The notes under the pieces are model-generated. The model worked only from the letters and a program-made list of their open reading frames with translations, ran no database searches and was not told the DNA's origin. A program made the position numbers and the translations under genes. A stretch of DNA of 64,000 nucleotides from Nonomuraea wenchangensis (GTDB lineage Bacteria; Actinomycetota; Actinomycetes; Streptosporangiales; Streptosporangiaceae). This document shows, piece by piece, positions 56,972 to 64,000 of the stretch. The stretch spans positions 186,001 to 250,000 of the forward strand of contig NZ_FOHX01000004.1 in NCBI RefSeq assembly GCF_900111685.1. The letters are read 5' to 3'. Position 1 is the stretch's first letter, and the number at the start of each line of letters is the position of its first letter.

Positions 56972-58291
56972 TCAGGCGTTGACGGGCTGAGGTAGGTGAG
57001 TGGTGATCTCGTCCCAGGACGGGGTGAGGTGGGCGTGGGTACGGGCGGCGCGTTCGGCCGTTTGCTCGGTGACGTAGAAGGAGCGGGCGCGGTACCACTG
57101 GCCGTCCTGGCCTGCGACGATGGCGACGCCGGGTGTCTCGGCGGCGATGGAGCGGGCCGAGACCAGGGCGGCCGGGTCGAGGTCGCCGAGGGTCATGGTG
57201 GCGGTCTCTGGGTCGTTGACGCGGTGGCAGATGCGGCCCGAGCACTGGGCGCGCAGGGCGGTGACGCCGGGGCCGAGGTCGGAGCCGATCCTTTGGCCGC
57301 AGCAGAACAGGTAGATGCCGAAGGCGCGGCCGAGCTGGGCGACCCGCAGCAGGGCGGTGGAGGTTTTGGCGATCTCGTCTTTCTCGGACTTGTCGGCCAT
57401 CAGGTACAGCTCGGCCAGCTCGTCCACCAGGACCACGATCGGGACGGGGCGCAGAGCGGGCGGGAGTTGCCAGATGTTGCGGGCGCCGGCCTGGCGGCAC
57501 AGGCCCATGCGGTCGATCATCAGGCCGACGAGTTCGGTGAGCAGGCCGACCGATTCGGCGCGTGAGGTGGCCAGGGCTGACAGGCGGGGTGCGTACGGGG
57601 TGAACTCGACTCCGCCTTTGAGGTCGAAGCCGACCAGGGCGACGGGTTGTGGTGCGAGGCCGACGATCAGGGCGTTGGCGAGGTTGGACTTGCCGGACTG
57701 GGTCGCTCCCGCGTTGATCCAGTGCGGCACGGTGCGGAAGTCGATGGTCCACGGTTTGCCGGTCTCCAGTCGTCCCACGACCACCTTGAGCAGTTCGGGT
57801 GAGGGCGGGAGGTCGTCCACTTTGACCAGTGGGTCGCGCATGGTGGCCATGAGGATGACGCGGCCGGGCCGGGGTGAGGAGACGCGGATGGCGTGGACGC
57901 CCCAGGAGTGGGCGAGGCGTTCGGCGGCGTCGGCGTAGTCGCCGGGTGTCTGGCCTTCGAGGGTGTGGAGGGTGACGCGCCAGCCGTGCCGGGTGGGCAG
58001 TGGTAGCCACATGAACGGTTTGGTGTCCACGGCGACGCGTTGCCACCTGCGGCGTACGCGGACGATGCCGGTGGAGGCGATCGCGCCGGGCACGGTGGTG
58101 AACCACCAGCGCTGCCGCTTCTTGGTCAGGCCGCAGCCGAGGGCCACGCGCCGCCATGAGGCTCGGACGGTCAGGGCGACCAGCGGGAAGCCGCACACGA
58201 GCCAGAAGGATGGGCGGTGGTAGCGGCGCCAGGCCCACAGCCCGGCCGCGACGGCGGCCAGGACTGCGAGCACGTACAGCGCGTCACGCAT
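56972..58291 (-). CDS. FtsK/SpoIIIE-like DNA transfer protein (TraSA type)
   Basis: A 439-residue protein. Two N-terminal helices (ALYVLAVLAAVAAGLWAW, SFWLVCGFPLVALTV) are followed by the FtsK ATPase domain with Walker A NAGATQSGKSNLANAL, the motif LVGFDLKGGVEFTPYA, Walker B PIVVLVDELAELY, and LGRAFGIYLFCCGQR. These hexameric pumps move double-stranded DNA between hyphae during mating. The ATG at 58291 overlaps the SCO3933-like gene; the longer frame to 58588 is not used. The GntR gene upstream likely represses it. Confidence 0.93.
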   Translation of the reverse strand: MRDALYVLAVLAAVAAGLWAWRRYHRPSFWLVCGFPLVALTVRASWRRVALGCGLTKKRQRWWFTTVPGAIASTGIVRVRRRWQRVAVDTKPFMWLPLPTRHGWRVTLHTLEGQTPGDYADAAERLAHSWGVHAIRVSSPRPGRVILMATMRDPLVKVDDLPPSPELLKVVVGRLETGKPWTIDFRTVPHWINAGATQSGKSNLANALIVGLAPQPVALVGFDLKGGVEFTPYAPRLSALATSRAESVGLLTELVGLMIDRMGLCRQAGARNIWQLPPALRPVPIVVLVDELAELYLMADKSEKDEIAKTSTALLRVAQLGRAFGIYLFCCGQRIGSDLGPGVTALRAQCSGRICHRVNDPETATMTLGDLDPAALVSARSIAAETPGVAIVAGQDGQWYRARSFYVTEQTAERAARTHAHLTPSWDEITTHLPQPVNA

Positions 58292-58613
58292 CGGCGGCCT
58301 CCCGTACGGGGAGCAGGGCGTTCGCGCGGTAGGCGATGCCCCATCGGCCAGCAATCTCCCAGACGTAGCCGAGCAGGCCGATGGCGTTGACCTGGTCGCC
58401 GACGCTGATGGGCGGTTCGCCGGTGATGCCGATCTTGACGAGTTCGATCCGGCCGAACTCGTCCTCGACCGAGACGGTGACCTCGTAGACGGTGTTGCCG
58501 TTCTTGTCGGTCTTGATCTCGCCGGTGTCCTTGTTGAGCACCCGGGGACGCGGGGCTTTGACGCAGGTGATGGCGAGCTTGCTGACATCCACAGGGATCG
58601 GGACGGAACGCAT
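58284..58613 (-). CDS. SCO3933-like element protein
   Basis: A 109-residue protein: VPIPVDVSKLAITCVKAPRPRV, NKDTGEIKTDKNGNTVYEVTVSVED and LVKIGITGEPPISVGDQVNAIGLLGY. It matches the small beta-rich regulatory family found upstream of FtsK-like Tra genes. It overlaps the tra start by eight bases and is the first gene of the transfer operon, with GAGGAGG upstream. Confidence 0.82.
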   Translation of the reverse strand: MRSVPIPVDVSKLAITCVKAPRPRVLNKDTGEIKTDKNGNTVYEVTVSVEDEFGRIELVKIGITGEPPISVGDQVNAIGLLGYVWEIAGRWGIAYRANALLPVREAADA

Positions 58614-58646
58614 GGGCTGTGACCTCCTCTTTCGTTGCGAGCAACA

Positions 58647-58674
58647 TAGTTAACCTAGTTGTCTCGGTTGTCAA
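58647..58674 (-). promoter_or_regulatory. Probable promoter of the transfer operon
   Basis: On the minus strand TTGACA (58674-58669) and TAACTA (58652-58647) are separated by 16 bases, 34 bases before the first transfer gene. The region also holds repeats of the form GTTGTC. It lies between the transfer operon and the divergent GntR gene and is the expected place for its repression. Confidence 0.65.
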
Positions 58675-58723
58675 TGTTCCCTCGGTTGGCCAGGTCGAAC
58701 ATTCGTGGTGAGATAGATGGGCG

Positions 58724-59083
58724 ATGGTCAGACACACCGGGCAGCCCGCCTACCTCCAGATCGCCGACGACCTGCGCGCGCAGATCCGCGGCGGGTCCCT
58801 TGCGCCCGGCACTCCGCTGCCGTCCACGGCCAAGCTGGCCGAGCAGTACGACGCGTCCCTATCGGTGGTGAAGCTCGCCGTCGGCGTCCTGCGCACCGAA
58901 GGGCTGGTGATCGGGCAGCAGGGCAAGGGCGTGTTCGTCCGCGATGCCGAGGAGCCGCCGGCCCGTAGTGACGAGCTGGCCGAGCTGCGCGCCACCGTCG
59001 AGGACCTGTCGCGGCGGCTGGCGAAGGTCGAGGAGCAGTTGGCTACGTCCACGACACGCCGTTCCGGACGTAGCAGCCGGTGA
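58724..59083 (+). CDS. GntR-family repressor (KorSA-like)
   Basis: A 119-residue protein with a GntR winged helix (QPAYLQIADDLRAQIRGGSLAPGTPLPS, then KLAEQYDASLSVVKLAVGVL) and a short coiled tail (LAELRATVEDLSRRLAKVEEQL) in place of a large effector domain. That is the form of KorSA-type repressors. It faces the transfer operon and overlaps a convergent membrane protein by 41 bases at its end. Confidence 0.88.
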   Translation: MVRHTGQPAYLQIADDLRAQIRGGSLAPGTPLPSTAKLAEQYDASLSVVKLAVGVLRTEGLVIGQQGKGVFVRDAEEPPARSDELAELRATVEDLSRRLAKVEEQLATSTTRRSGRSSR

Positions 59084-59234
59084 CCTTGCGCGCCAGCGAC
59101 GCCGAGGCCCCGGCCGGCGCCTGACGCAGGCTGAGCCGCTTGTCCTCGCGGCGGATGCCGACCAGGACGGTGACGTACCCGGCCAGGAGCGCGACGCCGA
59201 GCAGTCCGGCGATGATCAGCGGGATCGTGGTCAT
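59043..59234 (-). CDS. Small single-pass membrane protein
   Basis: A 63-residue protein: helix IPLIIAGLLGVALLAGYVTVLVG then REDKRLSLRQAPAG. The ATG overlaps the preceding gene's stop (ATGA). It converges with the GntR gene. It resembles small membrane proteins of such elements. Function unknown. Confidence 0.7.
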   Translation of the reverse strand: MTTIPLIIAGLLGVALLAGYVTVLVGIRREDKRLSLRQAPAGASASLARKVTGCYVRNGVSWT

Positions 59235-59434
59235 GCCCACACCACCCCCGCCTGAGCCGGGCCGCGCGGGGGACGGCGGGTCTCCGAGCGGCGGTTGCGG
59301 CGGCTCCTGGCCCGCTCCTTGCGCGCCCAGCGAGCCCGCGCCAGGCACTTGCGGCAGCGGGTCTGCCCGTCGGTGAGGGCGTTGCCGCACTCGCAGGCGG
59401 GCGTCTCGCCCGGGATGGTGATCTCAGTGTTCAT
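59231..59434 (-). CDS. Small zinc-ribbon protein
   Basis: A 67-residue protein with one CxCx9CxxC module (ACECGNALTDGQTRCRKCLA), followed by an Arg-rich stretch. ATG 59434 has GGAGGAGATG upstream. It is first of a two-gene unit with the small membrane protein. Its basic end suggests nucleic-acid binding. Confidence 0.75.
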   Translation of the reverse strand: MNTEITIPGETPACECGNALTDGQTRCRKCLARARWARKERARSRRNRRSETRRPPRGPAQAGVVWA

Positions 59435-59521
59435 AGGTGCATCTCCTCCTTCGGTCGGTGCCGTTGTGGCGTTGTGCAACCGAGGATGCGACGCAGCGTT
59501 AGGACGAGATCACTACACGAC

Positions 59522-59541
59522 GGGACATGTTCAAGACGTCC
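59522..59541. repeat. GACGTC-type direct repeat, copy upstream of first HTH/DUF5919-type gene
   Basis: GGGACATGTTCAAGACGTCC, with a second element GGGACGTCCC at 59563-59572, lies in the gap before the gene at 59588. Similar paired GACGT units occur at 61391-61411 and 62304-62324, so this may be a common operator. Confidence 0.5.
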
Positions 59542-59587
59542 GGCCTACGATGGCCAGGTCCCGGGACGTCCCCTTGGAGCAGGTGAG

Positions 59588-60328
59588 ATGGCGAACGAAC
59601 GGCTACGCGCGGCGCTGTTGCAGAAGGGCGTGAGCGTCGCGGATCTGGCCGAGGCGATCGAGGTCGATCCCAAGACCGTCGAGCGGTGGATCACCAAGGG
59701 CCGCGAGCCGTACCGTAAGCATCGGTTTGCCACAGCTTCGTACCTGGGTGTGGACGAGACGTACCTGTGGCCGCAAGCCCTGTCCCGCGAACAGGTCGTG
59801 GCCGCGTCCGAGAGCGAAGTCCTCGCCGTTTATCCGCACCGATGGGCCGTGCCCCGGGACGCGTGGGGACGTCTGTTCAGCGGAGCGTCCGAAGAAATCG
59901 GCGTGCTCGTCTACAGCGGGTTGTTCCTCGCCGACGACGCCGCCATGGTGCGCCAACTCGGCGACAAGGCGCGAGCCGGCGTACGGGTGCGCATCCTGCT
60001 CGGCGACCCCGACTGCGCTGAGGTCGCCCAGCGGGGAGCGGACGAAGGCGTGGGGGACGGGCTGGCGGCGCAGATCCGTACCGCGCTGGTGCTGTATCGG
60101 CCGCTGTTCAGGCTGAGCAACTTCGAGCTACGGCTGCACCGGACGATCCTGTACAACTCGATCTACCGCGCCGACGGCGACTTCCTGATCAACATGCACG
60201 TGTACGGCAACCGCGCCGCCAACGCTCCCGTCCTGCATCTGCGCAGGGTCGCCGGTGGGGAGATGGCTACCACGTACGGCGAGAGCTTCGAGAAGGTCTG
60301 GGACGGGGCCGTCCCCGTAGAGTCCTGA
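59588..60328 (+). CDS. HTH regulator with PLD-like (DUF5919-type) domain, first paralogue
   Basis: A 246-residue protein with ATG 59588 (GGAGCAGGTGAG upstream). The XRE-like N-terminus is LLQKGVSVADLAEAIEVDPKTVERWITKG. The C-terminal domain contains EIGVLVYSGLFLADDAAMV, GVRVRILLGDPD and LRLHRTILYNSIYRADGDFLINMHVYG, close to phospholipase-D-like folds of DUF5919 proteins, though the HxK motif is not intact (HRT). It pairs with the Nudix gene three bases downstream and has a paralogue at 62375. It is probably a DNA-binding sensor of a nucleotide-like ligand. Confidence 0.75.
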   Translation: MANERLRAALLQKGVSVADLAEAIEVDPKTVERWITKGREPYRKHRFATASYLGVDETYLWPQALSREQVVAASESEVLAVYPHRWAVPRDAWGRLFSGASEEIGVLVYSGLFLADDAAMVRQLGDKARAGVRVRILLGDPDCAEVAQRGADEGVGDGLAAQIRTALVLYRPLFRLSNFELRLHRTILYNSIYRADGDFLINMHVYGNRAANAPVLHLRRVAGGEMATTYGESFEKVWDGAVPVES

Positions 60329-60330
60329 TC

Positions 60331-60807
60331 ATGGCCAAGCGCATCGACTACTACGACGACCCCGACGCACCCGAGCCCAACAGCCTCGTGCCGTCCGTCA
60401 ACGTCATCGTCACCAACGCCGCCGGCGACCTGCTGATGATCCACCGCACGGACAACGACAACTGGGCCGTACCCGGCGGCGCGATCGATCTGGGCGAGTC
60501 CATCCCTGCGGCGGCCGTGCGCGAGACGGTCGAGGAGACCGGCATCACGTGTGAGATCACCGGCCTGGTCGGCACCTACAGTGACCCCCGCCATGTGATC
60601 CTCTACACCAGCAACGGCGAGGCCCGCCAAGAGTTCTCCATCGTCCTGACCGGCCGCGTTGTGGCAGGCGAGCCGACTCCGAGCGACGAGTCCCGTGAAG
60701 TCCGGTGGGTACCCCGTGACGGGGTCCTGTCGTTGCCGATGGACCGATCGATGCGGATGCGGATCGAGCACTACCTAGCCGGCGTCGGCCTGCCGTACAT
60801 CGGCTAG
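60331..60807 (+). CDS. Nudix hydrolase (Pif-like)
   Basis: A 158-residue Nudix protein. The Nudix box is GGAIDLGESIPAAAVRETVEETGI, with all consensus Gly, Glu and Arg positions. The strand NVIVTNAAGDLLMIHR leads into it. pSAM2 carries a Nudix gene, pif, that gives immunity against repeated transfer; position and family suggest the same role here. It is co-transcribed with the HTH gene (three-base gap) and overlaps the convergent HD gene by 33 bases. Confidence 0.88.
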   Translation: MAKRIDYYDDPDAPEPNSLVPSVNVIVTNAAGDLLMIHRTDNDNWAVPGGAIDLGESIPAAAVRETVEETGITCEITGLVGTYSDPRHVILYTSNGEARQEFSIVLTGRVVAGEPTPSDESREVRWVPRDGVLSLPMDRSMRMRIEHYLAGVGLPYIG

Positions 60808-61359
60808 CGCCGCCTCCACCGACCGCACCGACGACACGATGCACGGCGTGGCATCCGTGATCGACCGGCTCACCACATGCTCCGGCCCGTACCGCGAGTG
60901 GATCTCGGCCAGCCGATCGAGCACGTCCAGGTGCCGGCCATCCGGCCCGGTCGTCATGTCGCAGTACGTCAACGCCCGCGACAGATCCACCCGCTCCTGC
61001 TCGAACTCCTTCACCAGCACATCCAGCAGATCCCGCTGCCGAGCCTCGTTGTCCGCACACGAGTGATACGCCACCAACCGGCACAGCTGCTCATCCGCCT
61101 TGGCCACGTCCCGCAGGTAGCGGGCCCCGTCGAGCTGATGCATGCCGGTGTTGACAAGGTCCGGGGCGTAGCCGATGTCATGCAGCAGACACGCCGCGAT
61201 CAACGTATCGGTCTCCGCCCCGAGAACCCCGGCCAGCGACTCGGCCTGCTCCGCAACGCCTTGGGTGTGCGCCCACCGCCGAGGCAGCGTCGTCTCCAAC
61301 AGGTCCTTGGCCAGGCCGTATGCCCATTCGCTATGTCCCACGCGGCCCACGATAGGCAC
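60775..61359 (-). CDS. HD-domain phosphohydrolase
   Basis: A 194-residue HD protein: TLPRRWAHTQGVAEQAESLAGVL, then AACLLHDIGYAPDL (H-D pair), and AYHSCADNEA later. Metal ligands H, HD and D are in place. It probably hydrolyses a nucleotide or other phosphate ester. GTG 61359 or 61350 is the start; no Shine-Dalgarno site is seen, so it may be leaderless. A GACGTC repeat lies 30-50 bases upstream. Confidence 0.8.
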   Translation of the reverse strand: MPIVGRVGHSEWAYGLAKDLLETTLPRRWAHTQGVAEQAESLAGVLGAETDTLIAACLLHDIGYAPDLVNTGMHQLDGARYLRDVAKADEQLCRLVAYHSCADNEARQRDLLDVLVKEFEQERVDLSRALTYCDMTTGPDGRHLDVLDRLAEIHSRYGPEHVVSRSITDATPCIVSSVRSVEAALADVRQADAG

Positions 61360-61388
61360 CAAATACGGCCCGAATCACCGCGAGAAGG

Positions 61389-61868
61389 CTAGACGTCCTG
61401 AGACGTCTCCCTGTCCCATATCAGGACGAACCGCCCCCGCCCATGCGCCGCCGCCACCAGCCCTTCCCGCTCCAGCACGGCAAGAGCCTGACGCACCGTG
61501 GTCCGCGACGCCGTGAACCGCCGCCGCAACACGGCCTCACTCGGTACCTGAGCACCCGGAGGAAGGTCACCGGCCTTGATCGCCTCCCGCAACCACGCCG
61601 CGATCACCTCATACCGATACGAGGTCGGCGTGCCCTCCGCAGCCACCCTGCGTCCCTTGGACGGAACGGTAACCAGCAACCCCTCCTCCTCCAGGACCGC
61701 CAGCCCCCGCCGCACAGTGTTCCGCGCCACCCCAAACTCCCGGCACAGCTCCGCCTCAGAGGGCAGCGCCTGACCAGGGGCGAACTCACCCGACCGGATC
61801 CGCTCACGCACCCGATCAGCGATCTGAACGTAAACCCGCCCCCCGGTCAGCCACCCCCTCGAAGCCAT
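61389..61868 (-). CDS. Protein with two tandem GntR winged helices
   Basis: A 159-residue protein from ATG 61868. Residues about 8-75 (YVQIADRVRERIRSGEF, FGVARNTVRRGLAVLEEEGLL) and about 82-150 (YEVIAAWLREAIKAGDL, FTASRTTVRQALAVLEREGLV) are both GntR helix-turn-helix domains, with no ligand domain between or after. A single chain could bind two half-sites. It follows the 117-residue gene by four bases. Confidence 0.85.
   Translation of the reverse strand: MASRGWLTGGRVYVQIADRVRERIRSGEFAPGQALPSEAELCREFGVARNTVRRGLAVLEEEGLLVTVPSKGRRVAAEGTPTSYRYEVIAAWLREAIKAGDLPPGAQVPSEAVLRRRFTASRTTVRQALAVLEREGLVAAAHGRGRFVLIWDRETSQDV
61391..61411. repeat. GACGTC-type direct repeat, copy upstream of the HD gene
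   Basis: AGACGTCCTGAGACGTCTCC contains two GACGTC units 10 bases apart. It overlaps the last codons of the tandem GntR gene and lies upstream of the HD start. On the minus strand it aligns with the copy at 62304-62324. Confidence 0.55.
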
Positions 61869-61872
61869 CGGC

Positions 61873-62226
61873 TCAGCCGCGGTAAGCATCGAGCAGCTTG
61901 TGCAGCTCAACGCGCAGGTCCCCCTGCTCACCCTCCGCCCACCCTGCCTGAGCGGCCTCCTCGATCCGATCCACCGCAGTGGCCATCTGCAGGAACGACA
62001 CCCGCTCGTCCTGCTGATCCCCCCAGTAGAACCAGCAGAACGGCAGATGCACGAACACCCGCCGCATCCGCCCCCGGCAGTCGGTCACATCCAGTGCCGG
62101 CCGCCCCTCCTGCGTGACGACGAACACCCGCGTGACGCCCCGCTCGCCGAGCTGCTCGCTCAGCGCGAGCAACAGCCTCTCCGCGTACGCCCGCTGCTGC
62201 TCCTCGATGCTCTGACTCTTGCGCAC
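61873..62226 (-). CDS. Conserved element protein of unknown function
   Basis: A 117-residue protein from GTG 62226 with GGGAGGGCAAG upstream; the frame extends to 62301 without support. It contains ERGVTRVFVVTQEGRPALDV and VHLPFCWFYWGDQQDERVS, then a helical end. The WFYWGD motif is striking. I do not recognise the family. It is translationally close to the tandem GntR gene (four-base gap) and diverges from the second HTH/DUF5919-type gene. Confidence 0.7.
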   Translation of the reverse strand: MRKSQSIEEQQRAYAERLLLALSEQLGERGVTRVFVVTQEGRPALDVTDCRGRMRRVFVHLPFCWFYWGDQQDERVSFLQMATAVDRIEEAAQAGWAEGEQGDLRVELHKLLDAYRG

Positions 62227-62303
62227 CCTTGCCCTCCCTGATGTCCGGTGCGGTTCCGTGGGTCGAGCTTGGCTCCGCGCCCCAGGGCAGGAACACCGCA
62301 ACT

Positions 62304-62324
62304 AGGGGACGTTTAGGGACGTCT
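62304..62324. repeat. GACGTC-type direct repeat, copy upstream of second HTH/DUF5919-type gene
   Basis: AGGGGACGTTTAGGGACGTC holds two GGGACGT units 10 bases apart, 50 bases before the gene at 62375 and upstream of the divergent gene at 62226. Same spacing as the copy at 61391-61411. Confidence 0.6.
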
Positions 62325-62374
62325 GATGCTAACGTCGCAGCACAGGGTCGTACTGCGAGAGGAGCAGGCCGGTC

Positions 62375-63103
62375 ATGAACAACAACCTCCGCTACGCACT
62401 GGCCACAGCCCGCCTCACCACCACCGACGTAGCCGCAGCCCTGGCCGTAGACCCCAAAACCGTCAGCAGATGGCTCAACGGCCGCACCCCGTATCCCCGC
62501 CACCGCTGGGCCATCGCCGACCTCCTCAACATCGAAGAGGCCGACCTATGGCCAGAAGCCACCCCAAGGTGTCAACTACTCGCCAACGGCATCCACACCA
62601 TCTACCCCCACCGCTGGGCCATCCCCCAGACCGTCTGGCGCACCCACTTCAACAGCGCCACCGAAGAAATCGGCATCCTCGCCTACAGCGCCCTCTTCCT
62701 CGCCGAAGACCCCGCCATCCACCGCATCATCACCAAGAAGGCGAAGGCCGGCGTCCGAATCCGCCTCCTTCTCGGCGACCCTGAAGGCTCGGAGGTTGCC
62801 TCAAGGGGAGAAGACGAAGGCATCGGCGCCGAGGTGATGGCAGCCCGCGTGAAGAACACCTTGGCGCTGTACCGCCCCCTACTCGACGTGAGAGGAGTCG
62901 AACTCCGACTCCACCGCACCGTCCTCTACAACTCCCTCTACCGCGCAGACAGCCAACTCCTGATCAACACCCACGCCTACGGCACCCCAGCAGCCAACGC
63001 CCCCGTCATGCACCTCACCAGTACTGAGGATCAGGGACCGGCGAACACTTACCTCACCAGCTTCAACCGCATCTGGACCACCGCCCAGCGACACAAGCGG
63101 TAG
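62375..63103 (+). CDS. HTH regulator with PLD-like (DUF5919-type) domain, second paralogue
   Basis: A 242-residue protein clearly related to the one at 59588 across its length: RLTTTDVAAALAVDPKTVSRWLNG, EIGILAYSALFLAEDPAI, GVRIRLLLGDPEGSEVASRGEDEG and LRLHRTVLYNSLYRADSQLLINTHAYG. The duplicate within one element suggests two receptors of one signal, or donor and recipient forms. GAGAGGAGCAGG precedes the ATG. Confidence 0.78.
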   Translation: MNNNLRYALATARLTTTDVAAALAVDPKTVSRWLNGRTPYPRHRWAIADLLNIEEADLWPEATPRCQLLANGIHTIYPHRWAIPQTVWRTHFNSATEEIGILAYSALFLAEDPAIHRIITKKAKAGVRIRLLLGDPEGSEVASRGEDEGIGAEVMAARVKNTLALYRPLLDVRGVELRLHRTVLYNSLYRADSQLLINTHAYGTPAANAPVMHLTSTEDQGPANTYLTSFNRIWTTAQRHKR

Positions 63104-63544
63104 CTCTAACCCCAGCAGCCACAACTACGGCCAGACCAGAAAGCAACTTCTCTCCACGTCATCAAGGCCGGCCCGCCTTCGGCGGCCCGGCATGCGTTGG
63201 GGCGGTCGCTGGCCGCGCTGCGGCTCTTCGGCCGGTCGCGGCCAGCGCCGCCAACGCGCTTGACCACCATGATGGGAAGGTACATCTCAAGCGACACGAG
63301 GATCAGCATGTCGGCGCTCGACAGGCTGATTATTACGAGCTAGACATAGGTACACGTTTTTCGTCATCTGCGAGTGGCCTGCGCCATAAGCTGGCGTATG
63401 CAACGCACCTCCGACTGCAGCGCCTTCTCGTGACTGAGACAAATAACCAGGACAAGCATGAATAGGACCCTCGGTGAAATCCTGCCATTAATAGCCGGAC
63501 CTAAAAGCTTTATTCTGGCCGCCCCGCTCCAGAGAGGGCGGTAA
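63104..63544. other. Non-coding stretch with a large inverted repeat
   Basis: About 440 bp with no supported gene. The right half is clearly lower in GC. The arms 63194-63217 (GCGTTGGGGCGGTCGCTGGC plus four bases) and 63237-63257 pair with small bulges: seven pairs of GCGTTGG and eleven of CGCTGGCCGCG around a 19-base loop. A second small hairpin around GGCCCGCCTTCGGCGG (63168 on) precedes it. It could be a terminator or a replication or transfer origin. Confidence 0.5.
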
Positions 63545-64000
63545 ATGGGCGGCGGCCGGTGGCGGGAAAGCAGAGTTCTTGTAGTCGCCATAGCATTGAC
63601 TGTAATTGCCGCAGTTCCCGCCGTGCTTACAGCAACCAAGGTAACCAACCCATGGATTCTAGGCGGAGCCGCAGCCGGCGCGGCGATAGTTCTTGTACTT
63701 GCAGGAATTTGGCAGGACCGCTACAAAAAGATCGTCTCCTCAAGAGACGATGGATTTCAAAAACTTAGAGACGAATGTCTCACTCTTCGGAATGGCGCCC
63801 CTCCCAAGGTGCGGAAAATCAATGACCCCATTGCACTTGGAATTCATCCCTCCATTCCGCTAGCCGATCACGGACAGGGCAAAGCGCACGTACCTCCTTA
63901 CATTATGAGGGATGTCGATACGGAGCTGCGCTCGAAACTCGAAGCAGGTGGCTTCGTGTTGATCGTGGGGGACTCCACCGCCGGCAAGTCGCGTGCTGCA
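63545..64000 (+). CDS. N-terminal part of a membrane NTPase, cut by the right edge
   Basis: At least 152 residues from ATG 63545 with GAGAGGGCGG upstream. Two hydrophobic helices come first (VLVVAIALTVIAAVPAVLTA, ILGGAAAGAAIVLVLAGIW), then a basic linker, PLADHGQGKAHVPPYIMRD and a P-loop FVLIVGDSTAGKSRAA at the window end. The G-x4-GK-S P-loop after GFVLI suggests a STAND-like or other signalling NTPase. Its base composition is clearly lower in GC than its neighbours, a sign of recent acquisition as element cargo. A defence role is possible but untested. Confidence 0.7.
   Translation, partial: MGGGRWRESRVLVVAIALTVIAAVPAVLTATKVTNPWILGGAAAGAAIVLVLAGIWQDRYKKIVSSRDDGFQKLRDECLTLRNGAPPKVRKINDPIALGIHPSIPLADHGQGKAHVPPYIMRDVDTELRSKLEAGGFVLIVGDSTAGKSRAA

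Larger units (their letters stand above)
51648..64000. mobile_element. pSAM2-type actinomycete integrative and conjugative element (left part)
   Basis: Genes from the tRNA-Thr onward form a typical element: tyrosine integrase, excisionase, rolling-circle Rep, small conserved genes, a DUF2637/Spd-like protein, an FtsK-like Tra, a divergent GntR repressor, and a Nudix gene like pSAM2 pif. The left boundary is taken at the tRNA 3' end. No second copy of the tRNA end (the right attachment site) occurs in the last 12 kb shown, so the element continues beyond the window. Confidence 0.85.

Noticed and set aside
56424..58238. 604-residue minus-strand Arg/Pro-rich frame
   Set aside because: Out-of-frame shadow of the FtsK-like and DUF2637 genes.
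63104..64000. Right attachment site of the tRNA-Thr element
   Set aside because: I looked for a second copy of the tRNA-Thr 3' end in the last part of the window and did not find one. The boundary must lie to the right.

Overview
The window is a high-GC actinomycete chromosome segment, best matched by a filamentous member of Streptosporangiaceae or a relative such as Nonomuraea. The evidence is a multi-domain chaplin, a fused MFS-thymidylate kinase, a PopR-like regulator beside a second ClpP pair, a lysine-tailed topoisomerase I and a pSAM2-type integrative element. The genus is an inference. All identities come from reading the sequence; no database search was run.

Region 1 (1-7.3 kb): the end of a [NiFe]-hydrogenase maturation operon on the minus strand (PadR regulator, two SIS proteins, hypC, hypF running off the left edge). 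A secreted polyester/feruloyl-type esterase with FN3 and CBM2 domains, a MarR regulator with a double palindromic operator, and an HSL-family hydrolase follow. Region 2 (7.5-13.5 kb): a 1417-residue membrane-anchored STAND NTPase with 13 very uniform WD40 repeats, and a tandem SMI1/KNR4-like lipoprotein. Region 3 (13.7-22.2 kb): two minus-strand operons. One carries a GH15 enzyme, a small membrane protein and a membrane molybdopterin oxidoreductase with an internal twin-arginine motif. The other carries GT2, DUF2064, an epimerase and a GT87 mannosyltransferase. A SAM methyltransferase diverges from the second.

Region 4 (22.2-35.9 kb) is the accessory core. Three decayed serine-recombinase fragments punctuate it. 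Between the first two lies a compact peptide gene cluster: cytochrome P450, a 125-residue precursor-like peptide with an aromatic and acidic tail, a hairpin, an ATP-grasp ligase of the graspetide type, an ABC exporter and a PPOX flavoprotein. After it come a chorismate-lyase-like/EF-hand pair with a divergent methyltransferase, then a ClpP pair in which one partner has lost its serine, with a PopR-like regulator and a matching operator. A broken 2OG-Fe(II) oxygenase follows. A 146-bp sequence that includes the 3' end of tRNA-Leu occurs both at 13.5 kb and at the tRNA at 35.8 kb, bracketing about 22 kb.

Region 5 (36-51.6 kb) is mostly core: a surface protein with eight chaplin domains, DUF5703, topA, a membrane metallophosphoesterase, an XRE regulator, MFS-Tmk, DNA polymerase III delta', an ECF sigma factor with two FtsX-extracellular-domain proteins, and a PSP1/RicT-type protein, ending in tRNA-Thr. 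Region 6 (51.65 kb to the right edge) is a pSAM2-type actinomycete integrative and conjugative element inserted downstream of tRNA-Thr. It has cargo with zinc ribbons and a GIY-YIG-like domain, int-xis-rep in overlapping order, small transfer genes, an FtsK-like Tra protein, a GntR repressor, paralogous HTH/DUF5919-type regulators, a Nudix (Pif-like) gene, an HD gene, and the start of a lower-GC NTPase gene. Its right end is not in the window.
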